NCBI GenBank assembly: GCA_003134655.1
Contig: PLBY01000067.1
Coordinates: 1 to 39,130, forward strand
Origin: Acidobacteriaceae bacterium
GTDB lineage: Bacteria > Acidobacteriota > Terriglobia > Terriglobales > Acidobacteriaceae
Direction of reading: 5' to 3'
Length of the DNA stretch: 39,130 nucleotides
The notes under the pieces are model-generated. The model was not told the origin of the DNA, searched no databases, and worked only from the letters and a program-made list of their open reading frames with translations. Below are positions 25,542 to 33,946 of the stretch, piece by piece. The number at the start of each line of letters is the position of its first letter. Position 1 is the stretch's first letter. The position numbers and the translations under genes are program-made.

Positions 25542-28520
25542 CTAGTTCGGGCGCTTGGCGGTGCTCTCCACGGGATGCGGAATCCGCTTCTCCTTCTCAG
25601 GACACAGACTCCGATACGCGCAGAAATTGCAGTGAATCCCGGGCTTCGCTTTGAAGAGGCCGTCGGCAATCCCCTGGGCAGCGGCTTCAACGCGGCCGCG
25701 GGCGGCAATTAGCTGGGCCTCGGTGCGGGTGGTGATGACCGGGACATTTTCTTCCAGGTTGTAGAAAATCAACGCGCCGACGGTGAATCCCCATTTCTCG
25801 CGCGCCGCGATCGCGTAGAGGGACAACTGCAGGCTCTCGTCGGCGTCCTCCTGATCGCGGGCCTTGCCGGTTTTGTAATCGACGATGGCCACGCTGCCGT
25901 CGGGTCGGCGGTCGATGCGATCGATGCGGCCGACCACAGCGGTCTCTCCCACGCGAATCTCAAAGGACTGCTCGGTGTGGAGAACCTCCGGCGATGGAAG
26001 AGCCCGTACCTTGGCGAGAAAGTCACGCAATTGTTCAACACCCTGCTTTTCGTAGAGCTCGTGCTGGTAAGCCTCCTGGATCTTGGTGTCAGCCAGATCG
26101 AGGCGGAAAAGGTCGATGAGCTGGTCGTCGGTCTTGGGGCGACCGAGGTTTACAGAATCGAAATAGGTCTTCAGCACGCGATGGATCGAAGCGCCGTATT
26201 GCATGGCAGCGGCCGGCTTGTCGGATAAGCGCCAGTCGCGGTCGAGCTTGAACTGCAATCCGCAGCGCTCGTAGGTGTCGACGGCGGACGCGCTGAGCCG
26301 GCTATGCAAACCGGGGAGGACGGGGAGTTCAAACCACACGTTCGTCTGCGATTCCGCTGGATACGCGACCGAGGCCGCGCCGAAGATATCGAGCGTTTGC
26401 TGTGTGCCGCGCGCCGGGATTGCAGCCAGCCAGCGGGAGAGGCTCTTGTCCTCGATCAGATCGCGCATGTATCCGGCGGGATTCTTGTTGATTTTGCCGG
26501 ATCCCTGCTTCGCGTAGATGTGGAGCGAATCGCGGGCGCGGGTCATGGCGACGTAGAACAAACGGCGCTCTTCCTGGTCGTGCAGAGTCTTATCGTCTGC
26601 CTCGGTGATGGAATCCTGGTCGCGCAGCTCGCACGGAAAGGCGACCAGTGTCTCCTTGAAAGAAGCGGGAAACGCAGGCGGATTGGCGCGGAGGATGAAG
26701 ACGTGGGGGAATTCCAGTCCCTTGACGCCGTGCGCGGTCATGAGGCGGACAGCGTTCTCACTTTCGCGAGCTTCCATTGGAATCACTCCGCCGGCCTCGC
26801 GGAAGAGTCCGAGATAGTCGACCAGTTCTTCGAGGTCGGTGGTCTTGTTGACCTTCTTTGTTTCCCAGCTCTCTACGAACTTTAAGGCGGCCTGAAGAAT
26901 GGGCGAGGAGGCGTCGAGCGCAAACTGCTTGACGATGATGTCGAGCGCGGCGCGAGCCTTGGCGGCCTTGCGGCGGATGTCTTCGCGGGTGCGCTGAACC
27001 GCCGCAAGCACTTCGGCACCACCGCTGACGCGGCCGAGGGCGGCAGAGAGCGGGACGATCTGGCTTTCCCGGTTATCGCGGGCAATCGAGCGCATGACAT
27101 TGCGAAGCTGTTCGGGATCGACGTGAAAGCAAGGGAGAGCCGCTACGCGAAACAGGCTGACGTCATCTCCAGCGGAAACGATCGCGTTCAGGCAGGCGAA
27201 CAGGTCCCGAGCCTCGGGAGTGTCGGAGATGTCCATGCTCTCGATGATGAAGGGGATTCCAGCTTCGGCCAGTTCCTGCACGACATCGTCGCGCTGGTAG
27301 TGCGAGCGGTAGAGGATGCCGAAGTCGGACCACCTGCACTTCGATTTTTTTTGCGCGTCGCGGAGTACGGCGACAAGATCGGGCCCCTCGGCGTCTTTAC
27401 TGGTCAAAACCACGACAGCAACCAAGGGGCTGGGGAGCTGCGTTCCTGCTCTGATCGCTTCCTCTTCGCGGGCGGACTGGAGCGGAGCGCGGCGGTAAGC
27501 AACTTTGCCGTCAGCATGCTTCGCGAATACCGGCGGATTCTTGTCGATCAGGGCGAATGCGCTGCGCAGGATGGGCGTGGTGGAGCGGCGATTCTTTTCC
27601 AGGACAACTCGTTTGGCGTTGGGGAAATGACGGCCGAACAACTCGAAGGCCGCGCTGGATGCGCCGCGGAAGCGGTAGATCGCCTGGTCGGGATCTCCGA
27701 CGGCGAAGAGGTTTCCGCCGGGTCCGGCGAGGCGGGCGAGAATCTGAATCTGAGCGAAGTTAGCGTCTTGAAATTCGTCGGCGAGGATGAAGCGGGCCCG
27801 GGAACGTGCCTCGGCCAGAGCACTTTCATCGCCGTGGAGCAAGGCGTGCGCGCGCGTGATCATGTGGCTGAAGGTTCCGAGATTCTCGTCCCTCAGCCAG
27901 CGCTCCATGGTGGTGAATACGCGGGCGATTTCTCGACATCGGCCCAGGACCTCTTGGTCATCGAGAACGACCTTGGATTTCACGACGCGCGGGATGGGAA
28001 CCTCTTTGCGCTCCAGGCGCTCGACATAGTCGGCGTATTTCTCGGGCGTGACCAGTTCGTCGTGGCAGCGGCTGACAAACTCCAGCAGGTCGTTCAGGAA
28101 CTGCGGAACATTGGCAGCGCGGATGTAGTACTCGAGCCGCAGTTCGCGAATGCGGCGGCGCAGGTAGATCCAGAGATCCTTGTCGTCCAGGACGCCGAAA
28201 TCTTTGTGGACGCGCTTGAGCATGTCGAGGCAGTAGTCGTGGAAGGTGGCGGCGTTCACTTCCCTGCTACCAATCAACTTGCCCACGCGGTCGCGCATCT
28301 CCTTGGCCGCATTGACGGTGTAGGTCAGCGCGAGGATTTCGTGAGGCTGGGCGTGGCCCTCGCGAACGAGGCGTTCGATGCGGTGAGTCAGGACTGAGGT
28401 CTTGCCGGTGCCGGCGCCTGCGATCACTAGCATGGGTCCGTGAACGTGTTCGATGGCTTCGTGCTGGGATTCGTCTGGAGTGAATCGAGCGGGACTGGAG
28501 TTGGACTTCGACGGCGGCAT
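25542..28520 (-). CDS. UvrD-family helicase fused to RecB-type Fe-S nuclease
   Basis: 992 residues. N-terminal SF1A helicase: Q-motif FTPDESQHEAIEH, Walker A AGAGTGKTS (34-42), motif Ia LTYTVNAAKEM, Walker B ADEFQD (247-252), motif III GDPDQAIYRFRGA (about 277-289), later RLMTAHGVKGLEF and FYVAMTRARDSL (motifs V and VI). The C-terminal quarter is a PD-(D/E)xK nuclease of the RecB/AddB type with GRIDRIDRRPDGSVAIVDYKTGK-like active-site residues (here split as VVGRIDRID and VDYKTGKARD). It has four Cys that fit a 4Fe-4S cluster: one in YERCGLQFKL, and C-x2-C-x5-C at 964, 967 and 973 (CNFCAYRSLC). The architecture is like AdnA/AdnB or AddAB subunits that process double-strand breaks. No second subunit is adjacent, so its partner, or a defence role, is open. 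Confidence 0.92.
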   Translation of the reverse strand: MPPSKSNSSPARFTPDESQHEAIEHVHGPMLVIAGAGTGKTSVLTHRIERLVREGHAQPHEILALTYTVNAAKEMRDRVGKLIGSREVNAATFHDYCLDMLKRVHKDFGVLDDKDLWIYLRRRIRELRLEYYIRAANVPQFLNDLLEFVSRCHDELVTPEKYADYVERLERKEVPIPRVVKSKVVLDDQEVLGRCREIARVFTTMERWLRDENLGTFSHMITRAHALLHGDESALAEARSRARFILADEFQDANFAQIQILARLAGPGGNLFAVGDPDQAIYRFRGASSAAFELFGRHFPNAKRVVLEKNRRSTTPILRSAFALIDKNPPVFAKHADGKVAYRRAPLQSAREEEAIRAGTQLPSPLVAVVVLTSKDAEGPDLVAVLRDAQKKSKCRWSDFGILYRSHYQRDDVVQELAEAGIPFIIESMDISDTPEARDLFACLNAIVSAGDDVSLFRVAALPCFHVDPEQLRNVMRSIARDNRESQIVPLSAALGRVSGGAEVLAAVQRTREDIRRKAAKARAALDIIVKQFALDASSPILQAALKFVESWETKKVNKTTDLEELVDYLGLFREAGGVIPMEARESENAVRLMTAHGVKGLEFPHVFILRANPPAFPASFKETLVAFPCELRDQDSITEADDKTLHDQEERRLFYVAMTRARDSLHIYAKQGSGKINKNPAGYMRDLIEDKSLSRWLAAIPARGTQQTLDIFGAASVAYPAESQTNVWFELPVLPGLHSRLSASAVDTYERCGLQFKLDRDWRLSDKPAAAMQYGASIHRVLKTYFDSVNLGRPKTDDQLIDLFRLDLADTKIQEAYQHELYEKQGVEQLRDFLAKVRALPSPEVLHTEQSFEIRVGETAVVGRIDRIDRRPDGSVAIVDYKTGKARDQEDADESLQLSLYAIAAREKWGFTVGALIFYNLEENVPVITTRTEAQLIAARGRVEAAAQGIADGLFKAKPGIHCNFCAYRSLCPEKEKRIPHPVESTAKRPN

Positions 28521-28646
28521 CTGGGGTCAGGATACCACCTGCCGGAGATGTGCAAAGTGGAACGATCGTGGCACACGATGATTGCTCGGCCGCCAGCATA
28601 CACGGCGGGCTCAGCAACAGCCCGCCTCGGGATTTCCAACGAACTT

Positions 28647-29030
28647 CTAGTTTCCGGCGTGCGCGTCGACTTCAAAAATGCCGAAAGTGTTGCCCTCGGT
28701 GTCGACGAAGTAGCCCTGCCAGCACGTCTTAGGGACCGCGAACTTGGGTAGTGCGACGATGCCGCCCTGCCTCAGAATTGTCGCGGCGGTTGCGTCAAAA
28801 TCCTCTACCTCGAGCGAGCAGACAAAGGCGTTCGTGCCCGACTGAGGGGGCGGCGTTTTGGCTGGGCGCTGCAGCAAGCCACCTCGTGAGCCTCCGGTCT
28901 CGATCGGCCAGTATGGGATGGGGAGGCCCTTGACCTCGGAAAACTTCCAACCAAAGACTTGAGAGTAGAAATTGAGCGCGCGCTGGGTGTCGTCGGCCTG
29001 GATTTCGAAGTAGATGTGTCCTTTGTTCAT
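28647..29030 (-). CDS. VOC-family (glyoxalase-like) protein
   Basis: 127 residues from the ATG at 29030 (MNKGHIYFEIQADDTQRALN); the longer frame to 29066 has no family-like sequence. Vicinal-oxygen-chelate fold: FEIQADDTQRALNFYSQVFGW at the start (first half), and in the second half AFVCSLEVEDFDATAATILRQGG then GYFVDTEGNTFGIFEVD. The ending GNTFGIFE is typical. Members include glyoxalase-like, bleomycin-resistance-like and metal-binding proteins without known substrate. Ribosome binding site weak (GAGAAAA). It is 36 bp downstream of rsmE on the same strand and may be transcribed with it. Confidence 0.85.
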   Translation of the reverse strand: MNKGHIYFEIQADDTQRALNFYSQVFGWKFSEVKGLPIPYWPIETGGSRGGLLQRPAKTPPPQSGTNAFVCSLEVEDFDATAATILRQGGIVALPKFAVPKTCWQGYFVDTEGNTFGIFEVDAHAGN

Positions 29031-29066
29031 AGGCAGATTTTCTCGCGGGGAGGGCCCAGATGGCAA

Positions 29067-29780
29067 TCAGGCGAGTTCTGAGATTGTGATCGCAGTGGCG
29101 GCGATAGCGGCGGTTTCGGCGCGCAAGATCGTCGGCCCCAGGGAAGCGGAGGTCCAGCCGGATTTCTGGAAGAGTTGCAACTCGTCTTCCGCCCAACCGC
29201 CCTCGGGGCCGACAGCTAGAACGATCTCGCGTGCAGGATGCGAGACGAGGGCATCGCGCAGCGGGGTTTCCTGCTCCGATTCAGCGAGAACAATCCGCAA
29301 GCGCGCTGCGCCATCGATCACCGCATCTTTCAGCTTCAGTGGTGCCGCGATTTCAGGAGGGTTGGCTCGGCGCGATTGCTCGGTAGCCTGAATCGCGATT
29401 CTACGCCAACGCTCGGCACGTTTCCCTGCAGCTGAAGCCAGGTGCGCATCGGTGCGGCGAGCAATGACCGGGACAATGCGGGAGACACCCAGTTCGGTGC
29501 ATTTCTCGATCGCCCACTCCATGCGATCGAATTTGAAGATGGAGAGCAGCAGCGTGATGTTGGGGACGGTGGCTGCGGGAACTTCTTCCCCCAGTTCGAA
29601 CTCGACTCGGCCCTCCTGGATAGTAACGATGCGTCCATGGCGGACTACGGCGCCGGTGGCGATATCGAATTCCTGACCGACGCGGGCTCGCAGGACGCGG
29701 ACGAGATGATCGGCGTGTTCGTCGGTGAGGGCGGCATGGTTGCCCGAGACTTCATCGGCGATCCATCGGCGGCGGGTCAT
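29067..29780 (-). CDS. rsmE: 16S rRNA (uracil1498-N3)-methyltransferase RsmE
   Basis: SPOUT-class methyltransferase that methylates U1498 of 16S rRNA using S-adenosylmethionine. 237 residues from the ATG at 29780 (MTRRRWIADEVSG), the typical family start. An open frame extends 48 codons further to 29924 but that part is encoded by palindromic repeat sequence, so the longer start is rejected. N-terminal PUA-like domain (DEHADHLVRVLRARVGQEFD). SPOUT core: EWAIEKCTELGVSRIVPV, RRIAIQATEQSRRA, LAVGPEGGWAEDEL and the trefoil ending SLGPTILRAETAAIAA. It follows dnaJ after a 165-bp repeat-filled gap, as in many genomes where rsmE lies behind dnaJ. No clear ribosome binding site. Confidence 0.93.
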   Translation of the reverse strand: MTRRRWIADEVSGNHAALTDEHADHLVRVLRARVGQEFDIATGAVVRHGRIVTIQEGRVEFELGEEVPAATVPNITLLLSIFKFDRMEWAIEKCTELGVSRIVPVIARRTDAHLASAAGKRAERWRRIAIQATEQSRRANPPEIAAPLKLKDAVIDGAARLRIVLAESEQETPLRDALVSHPAREIVLAVGPEGGWAEDELQLFQKSGWTSASLGPTILRAETAAIAATAITISELA

Positions 29781-29865
29781 GGGGATCGAGGGTGCGTCGT
29801 CAATCGCGGCGCAAGAGGACTCTTCTTTCGCCCCGATGGGGCTGATCGATTTGTGGTTGCCAAAT

Positions 29866-29910
29866 CCCACGGCTTGCGCCGTGGGCTGCATTCTTTCGCC
29901 GCTTCGCGGC
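29866..29910. repeat. Double-hairpin intergenic repeat between dnaJ and rsmE
   Basis: CCCACGGC-ttgc-GCCGTGGG (29866-29885) and GCCGC-ttc-GCGGC (29898-29910) lie next to each other. They sit inside the dnaJ-rsmE gap of the operon. The pair has the look of a REP-like element distinct from the GCAGCGCT type. Confidence 0.7.
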
Positions 29911-29944
29911 TGCGCCCGGACCACCTGCGCCGGGCTGCTCTTGG

Positions 29945-31087
29945 TTATCCGAAAATGTCTTTCATCTTACCGAGCAGCGAGCGCAGCATGGGCTGGTTAT
30001 CGACTTTTGAAAGCACATCAAGTTCCTGCAGCAATTCTTTCTGGCGCTTGTTGAGCTTGGTCGGAATCTGAACGAGAACCTGGACATACAAGTCGCCCTT
30101 GCCGTGCCCGTTTAACACGGGTACACCTTTGTTGCGGATGCGGAACGTGGCGCCGGGCTGCGTGCCGTCGGGGATTTTCAGGCTGTGCCCGCCTTCCATG
30201 GTGGGCACTTTGATTTCTGCGCCCATGGAGGCTTGCGCCACCGAGATCGGGACGACGCAGTGCAGGTCGTTGCCTTCGCGAGCAAAGAAGGGATGCTCCT
30301 TGACGTGCAGCACGACGTACAAGTCTCCCGCGGGTCCGCCAAACTGGCCGACTTCGCCTGCGCCGGAAAAGCGGATGCGCGTTCCATCTTCGACGCCTGC
30401 AGGAACTTTGGCATCGACGGTGCGCTGGCGCAGAACGCGGCCTTCTCCTTTGCACTTCGGGCAAGGATCGGTGATGACGCTGCCTGCGCCCTGGCAGGTG
30501 GGACAAGTACGGGCAATGCTGAAGAATCCCTGCTGGTAGCGCACCTGGCCGCGGCCGTTACAGGATCGGCAAGTGGTCGGCCCCTTCCCGGGGGCTGCGC
30601 CGGACCCACGGCAATCCTCGCACGCTTCGTGGCGGCGGACCGTGACGCGCGACTCCGTGCCGAAGAATGCTTCCTCGAACTCAAGGGTAAGGTCTTCGCG
30701 GAGATCGGCGCCGCGCTGCACGCGACTGCGACGGCCTCCGCTGCCACCACCGCCGAACATATCACCGAAGCCGAAAAATTCTCCGAAGATGTCGCTGAAG
30801 TCCTGGAAGACGGTGGGATCGAAGCCGCCCGCTTGGCCGGAGCCGCCGCCGAGTCCGGCGTGGCCGTAGCGGTCGTATACAGCGCGCTTGTCGGTATCGG
30901 CGAGCACGGCGTAGGCTTCACTTACTTCCTTGAATTTTTCTTCCGCATCCGGATTGTTGGGATTGCGGTCGGGATGGTACTGGAGCGCGAGTTTGCGATA
31001 GGCGCTCTTGAGTTCGACCTCGGTGACGGTGCGGGTCACGCCCAGCACTTCGTAGTAGTCGCGTTTCGCGTTCGTCGTCAGAATCAA
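29945..31087 (-). CDS. dnaJ: Chaperone DnaJ (Hsp40)
   Basis: 380 residues. J domain with HPD at 38-40 ([13 protein letters not shown]), Gly/Phe-rich stretch (76-117), zinc-finger domain with four CxxCxGxG motifs: CEDCRGSG (156-163), CRSCNGRG (173-180), CPTCQGAG (195-202), CPKCKGEG (209-216), then the substrate-binding C-terminal domains. It stimulates DnaK ATPase together with GrpE. The start is not ATG: the reading begins TTG-ATT-CTG, with AAGGAAGG directly abutting the TTG, so the true start may be the ATT or CTG two codons later. Preceded by grpE on the same strand, with a REP-like element in the gap. dnaK is not in the window. Confidence 0.95.
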   Translation of the reverse strand: MILTTNAKRDYYEVLGVTRTVTEVELKSAYRKLALQYHPDRNPNNPDAEEKFKEVSEAYAVLADTDKRAVYDRYGHAGLGGGSGQAGGFDPTVFQDFSDIFGEFFGFGDMFGGGGSGGRRSRVQRGADLREDLTLEFEEAFFGTESRVTVRRHEACEDCRGSGAAPGKGPTTCRSCNGRGQVRYQQGFFSIARTCPTCQGAGSVITDPCPKCKGEGRVLRQRTVDAKVPAGVEDGTRIRFSGAGEVGQFGGPAGDLYVVLHVKEHPFFAREGNDLHCVVPISVAQASMGAEIKVPTMEGGHSLKIPDGTQPGATFRIRNKGVPVLNGHGKGDLYVQVLVQIPTKLNKRQKELLQELDVLSKVDNQPMLRSLLGKMKDIFG

Positions 31088-31119
31088 CCTTCCTTCAATG
31101 AAGAAGCCAAATAGACTCG

Positions 31120-31182
31120 GCGGCTAAAGCCTGCATATCCTACGGGCCAGCAATCGCAGCGCTGCAAGCGCTGCGCCACCTA
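31120..31182. repeat. Composite REP-like element, copy 3, between grpE and dnaJ
   Basis: GCGGCTAAAGCCTGC (31120-31134) and, about 20 bp on, TCGCAGCGCTGCAAGCGCTG (31154-31173) then CGCCACCTA. Same order and orientation (plus strand) as the copies at 10997 and 11234. It lies inside the heat-shock operon. Confidence 0.8.
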
Positions 31183-31207
31183 GAAACATAACCTGCAACC
31201 GCTGATT

Positions 31208-31819
31208 TCAGGGATTCTTTGCGACCTTGACCATCGCCGGACGCAGCAGGCGGTCTTTGATTTTGTAGCCGCGCTGCAATTCCTCGATCACCTCGTGGTC
31301 GGCCGCGTCCGAGGTTTCCACCATTTCGATCGCTTCATGCACGTGCGGATCGAACTGCTCGCCCTTGGCGGGGATGGCGCGCACGCCGATCTTCGCCAGC
31401 GCATCCTGCAACTGTTTGTAGATGAGTTCGACGCCGTTGCGGAAGTCGGCAGGCTCCGACTTGACTTGCAGGGCCCGCTCGAAGCTGTCGAGAACTGGGA
31501 GAAGGGGTTTGATCGAATCGGCCGCGGCGTAGTCGCGGAAGTCCTGCTGCTCTTTGGATGCACGGCGGCGGGCGTTTTCGAATTCAGCCTGCGCGCGGGC
31601 CAAGCGGTCGAGCAAGGAGTCGCGCTCGGCCTTCAGCTTCTGCAATTCTGCCCCGGGACCGGAAGTCTCGCTAACTGCAGCTCCGCCGGCAGCGGTTTCC
31701 GAGGAGTTCTCGTCGCCGTCCCCGGGAGGAAGTTCGTGTTCCAGATCCAGTCCTGCCATTTCTCTTTCCGATTTTCCGTTTGCTTTCTTCATAACTGCGT
31801 GTACGTCACTCCGATTCAT
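31208..31819 (-). CDS. grpE: Nucleotide exchange factor GrpE
   Basis: 203 residues if started at the ATG at 31819, which overlaps the end of hrcA by 14 bp; a second ATG at 31792 would give 194 residues. The N-terminus is acidic and poorly ordered (GLDLEHELPPGDGDENSS). A long coiled coil follows (AELQKLKAERDSLLDRLARA, RRRASKEQQDFRDYA). The compact domain carries SIKPLLPVLDSFERAL and ends in KGEQFDPHVHEAIEMV and GYKIKDRLLRPAMVKVAKNP, all canonical. It promotes ADP release from DnaK. The overlap with hrcA suggests translational coupling. Start codon uncertain. Confidence 0.95.
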   Translation of the reverse strand: MNRSDVHAVMKKANGKSEREMAGLDLEHELPPGDGDENSSETAAGGAAVSETSGPGAELQKLKAERDSLLDRLARAQAEFENARRRASKEQQDFRDYAAADSIKPLLPVLDSFERALQVKSEPADFRNGVELIYKQLQDALAKIGVRAIPAKGEQFDPHVHEAIEMVETSDAADHEVIEELQRGYKIKDRLLRPAMVKVAKNP

Positions 31820-32846
31820 TCAAAATCTTGTCGAACAGGCGCGCGATATACGAGACCGCGGTGATGGTGTGCTGATAGTCCATACGCGTCGGCCCAATCA
31901 CGGCCAGCGATCCCATGACCTCGTTGCCGGCGTGCGCGGGGGCCCCGATCAGCACGAAATTCTGCATCGAAGGCAGGGCCTTGTCGAGCCCGATGACCAC
32001 GCGGACCGCTTCCTGCTTCACGTCGAGATATGCCCCCAGAAGCTGGACGACCTTCTCCTTCTCTTCCAGCGTCTTGAGCATCTCCTGCAGGCGCTGCCGG
32101 TCCTGATCGCCGGTGACCAGGTTCGACGTGCCTTCGACGAAAACCACTTGCGATCCATGTTCAGCCGCCAGCGCTCCTTGCTTATAGAGCTGCTCGATCG
32201 AGTTCATCAGGCGGTCGTATTCGCCGCGCTCCTGCTCCAGACGGCGCGAGAGTTCGGCGCGCATCGATTCCATGGTCCAGCCGCGGAAGTTTTCGTTGAT
32301 GTAGCGGGCGGCCAGGTCGAGCTCCGACTGGGACAGATCGAGGCGCAGCACGCGGTCGCGCACCAAGCCGGACCGCGTCACCAACACCGCCAGCACTTTC
32401 TGGTCGCCGAGGCGCGAGAAATAAACGTGCTCCAGCGCGTTCTTCGGACCGCTTGTCGCCACCGTCACGCCCACGTTGCGCGAGATCAGCGAGAGCACGT
32501 GCGAGGTGCGCTCCATGAACTCCTGCACGTCGGTGATGCCGGCCAGCGAGTCGGAGATCATGGTCTCTTCCTGCGGAGCCAGGCGGGCGGTGCCGGAGAT
32601 TTGTTCGACGTAATAGCGGTACGCCTCGGTCGTGGGAACGCGGCCCGCGGAGGCATGCGGCTGCTCGAGGAAACCCGCGTCCGACAGGTCGGCCATCACG
32701 TTGCGAATGGACGCGGGACTCAGGCCTTCGCGGTTCGAGCGCGCGAGCGTGCGCGATCCGACGGGCTCGCCGGTGGAGATGAAGGTCTCCACGATGGCGG
32801 TCAGGATTTCGCGTTCGCGATTCCCGATATTGGGGTCAGCAGGCAT
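31806..32846 (-). CDS. hrcA: Heat-inducible transcription repressor HrcA
   Basis: 346 residues. N-terminal winged-helix (REREILTAIVETFISTGEPV, SPASIRNVMADLSDAGFLEQ) followed by the conserved HASAGRVPTTEAYRYYVEQ, then the GAF-like middle domain and C-terminal dimerization region. It normally represses grpE/dnaK/groE by binding the CIRCE inverted repeat. First gene of the hrcA-grpE-dnaJ-rsmE cluster. I find no CIRCE (TTAGCACTC-N9-GAGTGCTAA) upstream. A promoter with its -10 eight bases before the ATG implies a leaderless or near-leaderless mRNA, and no ribosome binding site is visible. Confidence 0.95.
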   Translation of the reverse strand: MPADPNIGNREREILTAIVETFISTGEPVGSRTLARSNREGLSPASIRNVMADLSDAGFLEQPHASAGRVPTTEAYRYYVEQISGTARLAPQEETMISDSLAGITDVQEFMERTSHVLSLISRNVGVTVATSGPKNALEHVYFSRLGDQKVLAVLVTRSGLVRDRVLRLDLSQSELDLAARYINENFRGWTMESMRAELSRRLEQERGEYDRLMNSIEQLYKQGALAAEHGSQVVFVEGTSNLVTGDQDRQRLQEMLKTLEEKEKVVQLLGAYLDVKQEAVRVVIGLDKALPSMQNFVLIGAPAHAGNEVMGSLAVIGPTRMDYQHTITAVSYIARLFDKILNESE

Positions 32847-32854
32847 AGTTAGCC

Positions 32855-32883
32855 GGTATAGACAGTCTTGTCCGTTGTTTCAA
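32855..32883 (-). promoter_or_regulatory. Promoter of the hrcA operon, near-leaderless
   Basis: On the minus strand TTGAAA (32883-32878), 17-bp spacer, TATACC (32860-32855). Only eight bases (GGCTAACT) separate the -10 from the hrcA ATG at 32846, so transcription should begin at or within a few bases of the start codon. Confidence 0.55.
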
Positions 32884-33079
32884 TCCAAAACGGCGGCAGC
32901 CGGGGAAAGAAAACCGCGTCCGAATCATTCTACCTAACTATTTTAGATGCAGAAGGTTGGGTTTTGGACCAAAGTGGGGGGCCGGGCCGGAATCTGGGAA
33001 CGGGTCAGACGCGAGGTGTTTCAGGGGTAAGCTCGATTTACCGCCAAGGATCCACGACTCATTGATAGGATGTCGATGG

Positions 33080-33883
33080 ATGACGAGAACGCTCATTCTG
33101 TCTCCACGGTACACGACTGATTCGATAGCGCTGAGGAATGCCGCTCTCGAATTGGGATGGAGCGTGGAACGACTCCCAACATGGCGCCCCGCTCCCGAGC
33201 TTTCTGACCGCGACGTCGTTCCATATGGAGAACCGCTTTTTGCGGCAGTGGTCGCCGATTCGTTGCAACTCGCCCTGATCGAGCCACGGCTTTCATGGGT
33301 CGCAGAGATACCCGTCGATTTAAGACGACGCGAGATTCGATTTACTGATCTTGCCGCGGCCAGAGAGCTAGAACGCCCTTCCTTCGTCAAGCCCGCCGAC
33401 GACAAATGCTTTCAGGCACGGGTATACGCGACAGGGAGTGAACTTCCTACGGTCGATTCCCTAGGCGCGATGAGTCCGGTACTTATTTCGGAGCCAGTAT
33501 CGTGGGGGAGTGAGTTTCGATGCTTTGTCCTCGAAAAGCGAGTGGTTGCGCTCTCCATCTATTCGTGCAACGGAGAAGTTGTTGAAACGGAAGATGGGAA
33601 ATGGCCTGCTTCACCATCCGAGTTGGAAGAAGCCCTGAACTTCGCCAACCGTGTACTCCAGGACGCTAAGGTCAGCTTTCCGCCAGCGGGCGTTCTCGAT
33701 GTTGGCGTGATTCGAGACCGAGGCTGGTCGGTTGTTGAGGCAAACGCATGCTGGGGCGCTGGGATCTATGGATGCGATCCGCAATCGGTTCTGAAGACTC
33801 TCGCTCGAGCTTGCGTTAAACGATCAGCATTGACGGAGGCGGACGGCCGGTGGGTCGTCGCAAGGGCGAATGCCGTGATTTAA
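33080..33883 (+). CDS. ATP-grasp protein, R2K-clade type
   Basis: 267 residues from the ATG at 33080 (MTRTLILSPRYTTDSIALRN); an open frame extends upstream to 32957 but that part is not protein-like. ATP-grasp features: FVKPADDKCFQARVY (102-116), with Lys and Asp at the nucleotide site, SEPVSWGSEFRCFV (137-150), and metal-binding residues in GVLDVGVIRDRGWSVVEANA (204-223; Asp207, Glu220, Asn222). This fits the R2K clade of ATP-grasp enzymes, which form amide or related bonds and are often found in mobile or phage-linked contexts. The substrate is unknown. It stands alone between hrcA and an amine oxidase, with no peptide substrate or partner enzyme visible. Base composition and codon use look less GC-rich than neighbours, by eye. 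Start RBS weak (AGGA). Confidence 0.78.
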   Translation: MTRTLILSPRYTTDSIALRNAALELGWSVERLPTWRPAPELSDRDVVPYGEPLFAAVVADSLQLALIEPRLSWVAEIPVDLRRREIRFTDLAAARELERPSFVKPADDKCFQARVYATGSELPTVDSLGAMSPVLISEPVSWGSEFRCFVLEKRVVALSIYSCNGEVVETEDGKWPASPSELEEALNFANRVLQDAKVSFPPAGVLDVGVIRDRGWSVVEANACWGAGIYGCDPQSVLKTLARACVKRSALTEADGRWVVARANAVI

Positions 33884-33946
33884 GAGGAGGCTATTTGGTT
33901 GTAGCAAGGTGAGGGCGCTGCACCTTGGGCTTCAGCCTCTCTTTCC

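Noticed and set aside
25389..25712. 107-codon frame overlapping the lysine-rich micro-ORF
   Set aside because: It reads straight through the strong terminator and into the 3' end of the opposite-strand helicase gene. Its only start lies in the leader hairpin without a ribosome binding site.
28600..28630. Short inverted repeat GGCGGGCT/AGCCCGCC near the VOC gene as a terminator
   Set aside because: No T-run on either side; the helicase gene start on one side and the VOC gene on the other give no clear need for it.
29781..29924. Longer rsmE start at 29924
   Set aside because: The extra 48 codons are encoded by hairpin repeat sequence. Family members start at MTRRRWIADE, corresponding to 29780.
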